Assembly: GCF_019669985.1 (NCBI RefSeq)
Contig: NZ_AP019782.1
Coordinates: 922,501 to 986,500, forward strand
Length of the DNA stretch: 64,000 bases
From: Methylogaea oryzae
GTDB taxonomy: Bacteria > Pseudomonadota > Gammaproteobacteria > Methylococcales > Methylococcaceae
Direction: 5' to 3'
Both the position numbers and the translations under genes were made by a program. This document shows, in pieces, positions 43,370 through 50,631 of the stretch (the first letter of the stretch is position 1; every line of letters begins with the position of its first letter). The notes beneath the pieces were generated by a model. It was given only the letters and a program-made list of their open reading frames with translations. It did not search any database and was not told the origin of the DNA.

Positions 43370-44455
43370 GTGTCCCACGATATTCAGACCACCGCCGTTG
43401 CCGAAGCCGACAACCTCCCCGTGGAACTGCCCGCCACGGACGAAGAACGGGCAAAGGCCCTGGCCGCGCAGCTGGAAAACGGTTCCTTGGCAGCCATCTA
43501 CAGTTTCGGGCGGGAGCTGGGCAGCCAGGCTTCCAGCTACGCGGACAGCCTGTTGGAGCAGGTCAAGCCCAAGGAACTGGATTGCATCGGCGGAAAACTC
43601 AACGAAATCGTCGTGTCGGCCCAGACCATCAATTTGCACAGCCTGGCCGGCAAGCGCTCCAAAGTTCCTTTGATCGGGGGCTTCATCGACAAAATGCGGC
43701 TTAAGGGCGCCGATATCGCCGGCCAGTTCCACAGCGTGCGGGAGCAGGTCGACCAACTGGTCGCCGAAGTCCAGGAAATGCAGGGGGCGCTGGCCTTGCG
43801 CGTGCAAGCGCTGGACGAGGCTTTCGAAACCATCAAGCAGGAGCACCGGCAGTTGAGCGCCCATATCACGGCCGGCGAAAGCGTGGCGAAGAATCTACAG
43901 CAACGCCTGGCGATGGCTGCGGCCAATAGCGATGGCGACGCCCTGGAAATGCAAAGCCAGCAAGACCTGCGCGCCGCCATGGCAGCGTTGCAAAAACGCG
44001 TGGCCGACTTGCAGTTGCTGCAACATTCTGCTCTGCAGCAACTGCCCATGATCCGCATGGTGCAGGCCAACAATCGCATGCTGATCGAGAAGTTCTACAC
44101 CATCAAGGAACTGACGATACCGGCCTGGAAGCGGCAGTTCACCCTGGCGTTGTCCCTTTCCGAACAGCAAAACGCGGTGCAGCTGGCCAATTCCATCGAC
44201 GACGCCACCAACGATTTCCTGAAAGCCAACGCGCGCCTGCTGCAAGACAACACGCTGTCCACCGCCCGCGCCAACCAGCGGCTGGTGATCGATGTCGCCA
44301 CCTTGCAGGAGGTGCACGACACCTTGATGAACACGGTGCAGGAAGTCGCGCGCATCAACGAAGAAGGCATCCGCCAGCGGGAAGCGGTCACCAGCCAGTT
44401 GCAAACCCTGCGCCGGCAACTGGCGCCGCAACTGGATGAAGCCGGCGGGGTTTAA
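43370..44455 (+). CDS. TelA-family toxic anion resistance protein
   Basis: A 361-residue coiled-coil protein of the TelA (toxic anion resistance) family. Family hallmarks seen are GGFIDKMRLKG, a central helical array, VQANNRMLIEKFYTIKELTIPAWKRQFTLALSLSEQQNAVQLANSIDDATNDFLKANARLL and the terminal TLQEVHDTLMNTVQEVARINEEG. The start is GTG 43370, with AAGGAG at 43356-43361. TelA proteins are linked to tellurite, bacteriocin and envelope stress resistance; the mechanism is unknown. It is the only clearly named member of this four-gene operon. Confidence 0.88.
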   Translation: MSHDIQTTAVAEADNLPVELPATDEERAKALAAQLENGSLAAIYSFGRELGSQASSYADSLLEQVKPKELDCIGGKLNEIVVSAQTINLHSLAGKRSKVPLIGGFIDKMRLKGADIAGQFHSVREQVDQLVAEVQEMQGALALRVQALDEAFETIKQEHRQLSAHITAGESVAKNLQQRLAMAAANSDGDALEMQSQQDLRAAMAALQKRVADLQLLQHSALQQLPMIRMVQANNRMLIEKFYTIKELTIPAWKRQFTLALSLSEQQNAVQLANSIDDATNDFLKANARLLQDNTLSTARANQRLVIDVATLQEVHDTLMNTVQEVARINEEGIRQREAVTSQLQTLRRQLAPQLDEAGGV

Positions 44456-44460
44456 GGGCC

Positions 44461-45312
44461 ATGGAGGTTCAAACCGCCGCCCAGTTTGCACGCCGTTTGC
44501 GCGGTCTGAAAGCCCGCGCTTTGGGCAGCGGATTTGCCGGATTGGCGGCGTGCAGCGGCGCGTTTATCCAGATTGCCTTGGTGTTGAACGGCGCGTACGA
44601 AACCTGGATGCGGCAAGAGGGCCTGCCGCCTTTCGACATTCCGCTGTCCGTGTCGGTGCAGTTCGTTTACGAAGTCCTGCAACTCATCACCCTGTTCCTG
44701 CTGGTGGCGGCCATCGCCGGCTTTTCCCTGGGCGCTTTTCCGCGCCATCGCGCCCGCTGGGTCTTTCTTTTGCCGGCGGTTTTACTGGCCGTGACGGCGT
44801 GGTGGACGCCGCCGGCCAGCCGCTGGCTGCATCTGCTGCCCAGCACGCTCGACCGCTACGTGCGGCAAGCCCGCTACGACGAAGCCGAGCACATCATCGG
44901 CACGCTGAATTTGGCCCGGGACAGCGACGGTTATCTGCGCGCGCAGATAGCGCTGCGGGTCGGCGATACAGCAGCTTTGCGGAAGTTGGGCGAACCGCTG
45001 CTGGCCAAGGCCGACGACTACGTGTACCAAATCGACCGCGGCAACGATCCCGTGGGGGCACCGCAAATTCCCGAATACGCGCCCGAGGTGGTCTACGCCG
45101 TCGACAGGGCTTTGCACGGACAGCCGGAAACTCAGGTCGGCATCGCGTGGGAGCAGCGCAGCGGCGACGGCGAAAAATTGGCCTATTGGCTGGAATTCCT
45201 GACGCGGGGCCTGTTGTCGCTGTTCATGGCGTTCCTCGGCGGCGGCGCGCTGCTGATTTGGAACGCCATGCGTCAGCGCATCAGCCGCATCGAGGCAGCC
45301 CTTACGGCGTAG
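44461..45312 (+). CDS. Integral membrane protein in the TelA operon
   Basis: A 283-residue protein with membrane helices at about 23-45 (GSGFAGLAACSGAFIQIALVLN), 65-92 (VQFVYEVLQLITLFLLVAAIAGFSLGAF) and 100-115. A soluble, probably periplasmic domain follows (ARYDEAEHIIGTLNLARDSDGYLRAQIALRVGD...), then a final helix (LTRGLLSLFMAFLGGGALLIW) and a short basic tail. I do not recognise a family. It begins 5 bp after the TelA stop. Its 3' end overlaps the convergent gene at 45302 by 11 bp. Confidence 0.6.
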   Translation: MEVQTAAQFARRLRGLKARALGSGFAGLAACSGAFIQIALVLNGAYETWMRQEGLPPFDIPLSVSVQFVYEVLQLITLFLLVAAIAGFSLGAFPRHRARWVFLLPAVLLAVTAWWTPPASRWLHLLPSTLDRYVRQARYDEAEHIIGTLNLARDSDGYLRAQIALRVGDTAALRKLGEPLLAKADDYVYQIDRGNDPVGAPQIPEYAPEVVYAVDRALHGQPETQVGIAWEQRSGDGEKLAYWLEFLTRGLLSLFMAFLGGGALLIWNAMRQRISRIEAALTA

Positions 45313-45679
45313 CGGCGCTTTGTTGCTCGCGGCCGTAATAGAGCTTCCACCACAGCCAGGCCAGGCCTACCGCGACAGGCAGCAACAGCCAGTTCTGCAG
45401 CAACGCCGGCAGGGCGAACACCAGCGCCCAGGCAATCAGCCAGTTCTTTCCGCCCATGGTTTGGCGATTGGTGTGGTAGCGAATGAACGGCATGCCGACG
45501 ATCAAGGTCAACACCATCGCCCAAATGGCATGCCACACAAACAACATGCGGGACATATTGGCGACCTCGCTCCAATCCAGCATGTCCGAGTTCGCCCAAA
45601 CGGATACCAACAGGGCTCCGACCAGGCTGATGGACAAGGGCACCATCAGCAACCGGAGAAAAGGCATTAGACCGTTCAT
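45302..45679 (-). CDS. Small integral membrane protein
   Basis: A 125-residue hydrophobic protein with about four helices (FLRLLMVPLSISLVGALLVSVWA; MLFVWHAIWAMVLTLIVGMPFIRY; NWLIAWALVFALPALLQNWLLLPVAVGLAWLWWKLYY). ATG 45679 is chosen because AGGAGG lies just upstream on the minus strand. The family is unknown. It converges on the TelA operon and may belong to the same inserted block. Confidence 0.65.
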   Translation of the reverse strand: MNGLMPFLRLLMVPLSISLVGALLVSVWANSDMLDWSEVANMSRMLFVWHAIWAMVLTLIVGMPFIRYHTNRQTMGGKNWLIAWALVFALPALLQNWLLLPVAVGLAWLWWKLYYGREQQSAATP

Positions 45680-45883
45680 CGAATCCTCCTGATTATTTTT
45701 CCGCACCGCTTTGTCGAATTAACGGTTTGGTTCGGCCACGGCCCATATTAACGCCTGAAGCGCCGGCTATAGCAAAAAAACGCCAAAAGCCAAGCCGGCC
45801 GAACCGCCTCCATGGCCCTGGGGTTCGATTTGGCAGCGGCGGCGGCCGGTGGCCGCCCGCCGAATACGGCTCTCCGTTTCGGG

Positions 45884-45889
45884 TATAAT
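45884..45889 (+). promoter_or_regulatory. TATAAT box 6 bp before the M50 peptidase start
   Basis: A perfect -10 hexamer ends 6 bp before ATG 45896. If used, transcription would start at or next to the ATG, giving a leaderless mRNA. No convincing -35 is seen at 17 bp. Confidence 0.35.
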
Positions 45890-45895
45890 GCCGCC

Positions 45896-46561
45896 ATGGA
45901 AGAGCTTAACCTGATTCAGAAAATCGCCATCTGGGCGTTGCCCGTGCTGTTCGCGGTGACCTTGCACGAGGTGGCCCACGGCTGGGTGGCGAAGCTGTGC
46001 GGCGACGACACCGCCAGGCGCATGGGCCGGCTGTCCCTCAATCCCCTGCATCACGTCGACCCGGTGGGTACGCTGCTGGTGCCGGGGTTTTTGCTGCTGC
46101 TGGGCAGCTTTTTGCCGGGCGGCGGTTTTATTTTCGGTTGGGCCAAGCCGGTGCCGGTGTCCTGGAACCGGCTGCGCAATACCCGCCGCGACGTCGCCCT
46201 GGTGGCCGTGGCCGGTCCCGTCGCCAACTTGCTCATGGCCTTGCTGTGGGCCATGGCGATCCGCCTGGCCGTCTGGATACACGTGGACTTCATCACCGGC
46301 CCGCTGGCTTATATGGGCGTTGCCGGCATCGCCATCAACGTGGTTTTGGCGGCGTTGAACCTGCTGCCGCTGCCGCCCTTGGACGGCGGCCGCATCATGA
46401 CCAGCCTGTTGCCGCCGCGCCTGGCGTACAAGTACGCGCAGATCGAACCTTACGGTTTTTACATTCTGCTGGCCTTGGTGGCGACCAACCTTTTGTCTTA
46501 TTTGTTGGCCGTGCCGGTGACCTTGCTGCAAGGCCTGTTCATCGCCATTGCCGGTGTCTAG
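45896..46561 (+). CDS. Site-2 protease-like M50 zinc metallopeptidase
   Basis: A 221-residue membrane metalloprotease of the M50B YwhC-like group. The zinc motif HEVAH occurs in AVTLHEVAHGWVA, and the third ligand Asp lies in NLLPLPPLDGGRI. Other family landmarks are RMGRLSLNPLHHVDPVGT and the Gly/Pro-rich AKPVPVSWNRLRN. It precedes scpA by 28 bp, the order known from many gammaproteobacteria (M50 protease near scpA-scpB-rluB). The substrate is unknown. Confidence 0.9.
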   Translation: MEELNLIQKIAIWALPVLFAVTLHEVAHGWVAKLCGDDTARRMGRLSLNPLHHVDPVGTLLVPGFLLLLGSFLPGGGFIFGWAKPVPVSWNRLRNTRRDVALVAVAGPVANLLMALLWAMAIRLAVWIHVDFITGPLAYMGVAGIAINVVLAALNLLPLPPLDGGRIMTSLLPPRLAYKYAQIEPYGFYILLALVATNLLSYLLAVPVTLLQGLFIAIAGV

Positions 46562-46589
46562 CCGGATTGCCGCGCCGTAAGCGGTGGCT

Positions 46590-47402
46590 ATGACGCAAGA
46601 CGCCGCACCCGCGGAGCAACCGGCCGTCGCCGCGCCCTTGGCCGTGGTTCGGGGCGCGCCGCTGACGGAACTGCCCGCCGACCTGTACATTCCGCCCGAT
46701 GCCCTGGAAGTGTTTCTGGAAACCTTCGAGGGGCCGCTGGACTTGCTGCTGTACCTCATCAAGCGGCAGAACATCGACATCCTCGATATTCCCATGGCGG
46801 TGGTGACGCGCCAATACATCGACTACATCGGCATGATGGGCGAGATGCGCATGGAGCTGGCGGCGGAGTACCTGCTGATGGCGGCTTACCTGGCGGAAAT
46901 CAAATCGCGCTTGCTGCTGCCCCGTTCGGCCGAGGCCGAGGCGGAGGAGGAGGATCCCCGCGCCGAGCTGGTGCGGCGCTTGCAGGAATACGAAGTGTTC
47001 AAGCAAGCGGCGCAGGACCTGGACGCCCTGCCGCGCATGGACCGGGACGTGTTCGAGGTGGACACGGACAGCAGCCGCATCACGGTGAAAAAAGTGTATC
47101 CCGAGCTGGAGCTGGGCGAGGTGATTCGGGCGTTCCGCGACGTGCTGAAGCGTGTCGACCAGACCAGCCATCACCACATCCAGCGCGAGCCTTTGTCGGT
47201 GCGCGAGCGCATGAGCACGGTGTTGCAACGGGTCAGCAGCGCGGGAAGCCTGGCTTTTTCCCAGTTGTTCGTCTACGAGGAAGGCCGCCACGGCGCGGTG
47301 GTATCGCTGCTGGCCATTCTGGAATTGGCTAAGGAAGGGCTGATAGAAATCGTGCAGGAAGAATTATTGGGGCATGTCGAGGTGCGGCAGCGGACCGCGT
47401 GA
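46590..47402 (+). CDS. scpA: Segregation and condensation protein A
   Basis: A 270-residue kleisin partner of SMC. FEGPLDLLLYLIKRQNIDILDIPMAVVTRQYIDYI is the ScpA signature near residues 45-80, followed by MELAAEYLLMAAYLAEIKSRLLLP, an acidic linker, and the C-terminal winged helix (RHGAVVSLLAILELAKEGLIEIVQEE). ATG 46590 is used; GTG 46584 is an alternative. It ends 7 bp before scpB. Confidence 0.94.
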   Translation: MTQDAAPAEQPAVAAPLAVVRGAPLTELPADLYIPPDALEVFLETFEGPLDLLLYLIKRQNIDILDIPMAVVTRQYIDYIGMMGEMRMELAAEYLLMAAYLAEIKSRLLLPRSAEAEAEEEDPRAELVRRLQEYEVFKQAAQDLDALPRMDRDVFEVDTDSSRITVKKVYPELELGEVIRAFRDVLKRVDQTSHHHIQREPLSVRERMSTVLQRVSSAGSLAFSQLFVYEEGRHGAVVSLLAILELAKEGLIEIVQEELLGHVEVRQRTA

Positions 47403-47409
47403 TGACGTT

Positions 47410-48129
47410 ATGGAACTCACTCGAGCGACGGTAGAACTCAAAACCATCCTGGAAGCAGCCTTGTTCGCCGCCCAGCAGCCGGTGCCGACGGCCCAGTTGC
47501 AGGGGCTGTTCGACGAGGGCGAGCAACCGGACCGCGCCGAGCTGCAAGCGGCCCTGGTGGAGCTGGCGGAAGACTATCGCCAGCGCCCATTGGAACTGGT
47601 GCACGTCTCCAGCGGCTGGCGCTTCCAGGTGCGCGCCGAATATTCGCCCTGGGTGTCGCGCTTGTTCGAGGAAAAGCCCGGGCGCTATTCCCGCGCCGTG
47701 TTGGAGACGCTGGCCATCGTCGCCTACCGCCAGCCGGTGACCCGCGGCGAAATCGAACAGATACGCGGCGTCGCCGTCAGCCAATCGGTGATGCGCACCC
47801 TGCTGGAGCGGGAATGGGTGCAGGTGGTGGGCCACAAGGAAGTTCCCGGCCGCCCCGGCCTGTACGCCACCACCAAGCACTTTTTGGACTACTTCAACCT
47901 GCAAAGTCTGGATCAATTGCCTACGCTAAAGGAAATCGCCGACCTGGACGGCATCGCCGAAAGCGCGCAAACCACCCTGGAACTGGCCGATCACGACGCC
48001 GAAGCCATGCTCGGCGCCCCACTGCCGCAGGATGCGGACCACCAAGCTGACGAAGCTTTAACGAGAACCGATGAGACCCCCGAAAACACCCCGTCCGAAC
48101 AACCCGACGCCGCGCCAGCCGGCGACTGA
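47410..48129 (+). CDS. scpB: Segregation and condensation protein B
   Basis: A 239-residue winged-helix partner of ScpA. ELKTILEAALFAAQQPVPTAQL is the first winged helix; YSRAVLETLAIVAYRQPVTRGEIEQIRGVAVSQSVMRTLLEREWVQVVGHKEVPGRPGLYATT is the conserved second one. An acidic tail (about 195-239) extends over the start of rluB, with a 59-bp overlap. Confidence 0.94.
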   Translation: MELTRATVELKTILEAALFAAQQPVPTAQLQGLFDEGEQPDRAELQAALVELAEDYRQRPLELVHVSSGWRFQVRAEYSPWVSRLFEEKPGRYSRAVLETLAIVAYRQPVTRGEIEQIRGVAVSQSVMRTLLEREWVQVVGHKEVPGRPGLYATTKHFLDYFNLQSLDQLPTLKEIADLDGIAESAQTTLELADHDAEAMLGAPLPQDADHQADEALTRTDETPENTPSEQPDAAPAGD

Positions 48130-49009
48130 ACTGGCCGGCGACGGCGAACGCATTCAAAAAGTGCTGTCCCGCGCCGGACTCGGTTCGCGCCGCGAAATCG
48201 AACAATGGATCGCCGACGGCGCCCTGCGCATCAACGGCCAGCCGGTCAAGCTGGGCGACAGGCTGCGCGACGGCGACCTGCTCACCGTCAACGGCCGTCC
48301 GGTCAACTACGCGCGGCGCTTGGAGCAGACGCCGCGCGTATTGCTGTACCACAAGCCCACCGGCGAGCTGGTGACGCGGCGCGACCCGGAAGGGCGCCCG
48401 GTGGTTTTTACCCAGTTGCCGCGCATGAAGGAAGGCCGCTGGATCGCCGTTGGCCGCTTGGACGTCAACACCCAAGGCCTGCTGCTGGTGACCAACCACG
48501 GCGAACTGGCCAATCGCCTCATGCATCCTTCCTTCGAGATGGAGCGGGAATACGCCGTGCGCGTGTTGGGCAACGTGTCGGATGAAATGCTGGAGCGGTT
48601 GCGCCGAGGCATTGCGTTGGAAGACGGACCGGCCCGCTTCGAAACCATCGTGGAGGCGGGCGGCGAGGGGGCAAATCATTGGTACCACGTCACCCTCAAG
48701 GAAGGGCGCAACCGTATCGTGCGGCGCTTGTTCGAGGCGCTGGGCGTCACCGTCAGCCGCCTCATCCGCATTCGTTACGGCTCGATCGCCTTGCCGCCCA
48801 GGCTGAAAGCCTGCACGTTCTACGAGATGACGGAAAAGGAAGTGGCCGACCTGATGACTCAGGTGGGATTGACGCCGGAACCGGCGGCGGCGCCGGCCCG
48901 CGCGCCGAAGCCGTCCAAGACGGCGCTTCCTCGGCAGGAGTCCCCGGAGCGCCCCACACGCCGTAACGGCAGACCGCAACGTCCGGGGGGCGGTAGGAAC
49001 AAATTCTAA
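48071..49009 (+). CDS. rluB: 23S rRNA pseudouridine(2605) synthase
   Basis: A 312-residue RluB/RsuA-family enzyme. The N-terminal S4 domain is ERIQKVLSRAGLGSRREIEQWIADGALRINGQPV. The catalytic Asp lies in GRLDVNTQGLLLVTN, and the rest of the fold includes HPSFEMEREYAVRV and LKEGRNRIVRRLFEALG. The basic C-terminal tail (about 275-312, Pro/Arg-rich) is common in RluB. The start at ATG 48071 lies well inside scpB; a later start would cut into the Pro-rich leader only. Confidence 0.93.
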   Translation: MRPPKTPRPNNPTPRQPATELAGDGERIQKVLSRAGLGSRREIEQWIADGALRINGQPVKLGDRLRDGDLLTVNGRPVNYARRLEQTPRVLLYHKPTGELVTRRDPEGRPVVFTQLPRMKEGRWIAVGRLDVNTQGLLLVTNHGELANRLMHPSFEMEREYAVRVLGNVSDEMLERLRRGIALEDGPARFETIVEAGGEGANHWYHVTLKEGRNRIVRRLFEALGVTVSRLIRIRYGSIALPPRLKACTFYEMTEKEVADLMTQVGLTPEPAAAPARAPKPSKTALPRQESPERPTRRNGRPQRPGGGRNKF

Positions 49010-49061
49010 GCGTCGGAACCCGGACGGCGGCGGCAGGCCGCGCGTCCGGCGTGCTTTGGCG

Positions 49062-49481
49062 CTATTTGCTCGCCGTGGGTTTGCCCACCGTGCAGGCTTC
49101 CTGGGCGTAGGCCAGCGCTTCCTGCAACTGCTTCTTCAGCTTGCGCGATTGCGGCGCGTCGCGTACCACGCCGGCCCGGTCGCCGGTCAGGCCGCCCAGA
49201 TTGGCGAAAGTCTGCGCTTCGGAATAGTCCGCATAGCTCATCTTTTCCGCCAACTTGTCGGCGCTGCACACGCAGGAATACATGGTGTCGTAATTCTGCG
49301 CGCCCTTTTTCTGCATGCACTGGAACACGTATTCCACCCGCGCCTGGGTCGGGTAGTCGTTCTTCGCCCAGTTTTCCGTGTTGGCGTCCACCGGCTTGGC
49401 CTGCTGGCCGGCGCAACCGCCGAGCAAGCCGGCCAGCAGCGCGGCGGCCAAGGGGATCAGGGAAAGTTTGTGCTTGTTCAT
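49062..49481 (-). CDS. Lipoprotein of unknown function
   Basis: A 139-residue lipoprotein: MNKHKLSLIPLAAALLAGLLGGCAGQ carries a lipobox with Cys at residue 23. The mature part has four further Cys (FQCMQKKG, YSCVCSAD, EACTVGKP), probably two disulfides, and helical content (RKLKKQLQEALAYAQEA). Lgt, encoded at 38518, would lipidate it. The function is unknown. The start is 49481; the longer frame upstream has no signal logic. Confidence 0.78.
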   Translation of the reverse strand: MNKHKLSLIPLAAALLAGLLGGCAGQQAKPVDANTENWAKNDYPTQARVEYVFQCMQKKGAQNYDTMYSCVCSADKLAEKMSYADYSEAQTFANLGGLTGDRAGVVRDAPQSRKLKKQLQEALAYAQEACTVGKPTASK

Positions 49482-49617
49482 CGTCGATGTCGCTCTTCGT
49501 ATCAGCCATGGGGTCAATCCCGAATCTTAGACCAGACCCGGCCGGCCGCGCAATGCGGCCGGCTGGTCGAAAGGGGCTCATGCAACGGCAAACACGCGTT
49601 TTCGCCGCTCGGCATGG

Positions 49618-49646
49618 TTGAATTCGGAACGAAGCCCTGATATCAT
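49618..49646 (+). promoter_or_regulatory. Promoter of tRNA-Lys
   Basis: TTGAAT (49618-49623) and TATCAT (49641-49646) are separated by 17 bp, giving a start about 7 bp before the tRNA. Confidence 0.65.
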
Positions 49647-49659
49647 TTACCAATCGTTT

Positions 49660-49735
49660 GGGCCATTAGCTCAGTTGGTAGAGCAGCGGACTCTTAATCC
49701 GGTGGTCCAAGGTTCGAATCCTTGATGGCCCACCA
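49660..49735 (+). tRNA. tRNA-Lys (anticodon CTT)
   Basis: A 76-nt cloverleaf with CCA encoded. The acceptor arms are GGGCCAT / ATGGCCC, and the D-arm GCTCAGTTGGTAGAGC is intact. The anticodon loop CTCTTAA has CTT at 49693-49695, and the T-arm is CAAGG TTCGAAT CCTTG. The outermost anticodon-stem pair (27-43) is G-G, a small irregularity. The promoter lies at 49618-49646 and the terminator at 49744-49776. Confidence 0.97.
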
Positions 49736-49743
49736 AACAAAAC

Positions 49744-49776
49744 AAAGGCTTAGCTTCGGCTAGGCCTTTTTTTTTT
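49744..49776 (+). terminator. Terminator of tRNA-Lys with TTCG tetraloop
   Basis: AAAGGCTTAGC / GCTAGGCCTTT (one G-T wobble) with loop TTCG, followed by a run of ten T. Confidence 0.9.
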
Positions 49777-49870
49777 GCGCGTTAGTGTCCGATTTGTGCC
49801 GCGTTTATTTTTTGTGTGGCGCTGGCTGGGGTTGTTTTTGATTCGCTGATTGCAAGAAAAGTGTACGGCG

Positions 49871-49908
49871 GCGCGACATTTGGCACTATTTCGCGCGACG
49901 TTTGGCAC
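49871..49908. repeat. Paired 16-bp repeats near the prophage end
   Basis: GCGCGACATTTGGCAC (49871-49886) and GCGCGACGTTTGGCAC (49893-49908) differ at one base and start 22 bp apart, two helical turns. They lie outside the last phage gene, where transposable phages carry transposase-binding sites. A weak third copy may lie at 49788-49800. Confidence 0.65.
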
Positions 49909-49922
49909 AGCCGTTAGAGTCC

Positions 49923-50618
49923 TTACCAGGTAATCGCGGCGACTTGGTCCGCTGTGGTTACCGTTGCGGCGTTCAGCGCCGCCAGGCGAGCCCGTAAACG
50001 TGCGCGGCACTCTACGATATGCGCGTACACGGTGTCGCCCACCTGGATCACTTGAGCGGCGGTGTGCGGCCTTGCGTCCCACACGCCGGCGCCGTCGCAG
50101 CACGTGATTACATGCGGGGCGCCGGCCTCGCCGTGCAGCACGGCTCTCGTATAGGTGGCCGTGAGGTTAGCCTGATCCGGCGCCTCCGGCGAATTCTGCG
50201 TCGGGTAGCGGTGCATGTTGCCCAGCGCCGCACAATCCACTCCGCCAGTAATCGCAGTCCGGCAATCCAGGCTTAACTCCTTCTCCTTCTCGGATTTCAA
50301 CTCGCCGACGGTCTTTGCCGGCTCCGACAACATGGCGTTTTGCGGCGGCGCGATCCCCAGCTCCTCGATTTCGTGCTTACTGCGATCCGGCAGCCAGTAG
50401 ACCAGCCCACGGTAGTCATCGACCAGCGACCAGCCGTCGTCGTTGCTGAAAATAGCCGCCTTGTTTTGCGGAACGTCCGGCGGCGCCTGTAGCGTGGCGT
50501 TTGCCGGAACGATGTACTCAGGCGGCCCCGGCTCAGGCTGAATGGGGGCCGGTTTTGCGTTGGAGACCGATAGAAACTCCCCGGTCTCGCCGTCGTAGTG
50601 GTACAGGAATACGTCCAT
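49923..50618 (-). CDS. Tail fibre assembly-like protein
   Basis: A 231-residue protein: MDVFLYHYDGETGEFLSVSNAKPAPIQPEPGPPEYIVPANATLQAPPDV is the beta-rich start of phage tail fibre assembly proteins. AAIFSNDDGWSLVDDYRGLVYW is typical of them, and a helical region with ELKSEKEKELSLDCRTAITGGVDC resembles DUF4376. It is the last phage gene before the putative phage terminus. It starts 13 bp after the collar-fibre stop. Confidence 0.75.
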   Translation of the reverse strand: MDVFLYHYDGETGEFLSVSNAKPAPIQPEPGPPEYIVPANATLQAPPDVPQNKAAIFSNDDGWSLVDDYRGLVYWLPDRSKHEIEELGIAPPQNAMLSEPAKTVGELKSEKEKELSLDCRTAITGGVDCAALGNMHRYPTQNSPEAPDQANLTATYTRAVLHGEAGAPHVITCCDGAGVWDARPHTAAQVIQVGDTVYAHIVECRARLRARLAALNAATVTTADQVAAITW

Positions 50619-50631
50619 TATTGCCTCCTCT

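Noticed and set aside
49660-49740. tRNA-Lys as a classic attachment site for the prophage
   Set aside because: The phage looks Mu-like, its genes stop about 190 bp away, the tRNA terminator lies between, and no second copy of the tRNA 3' end is seen in the window. Not excluded until the far end is read.
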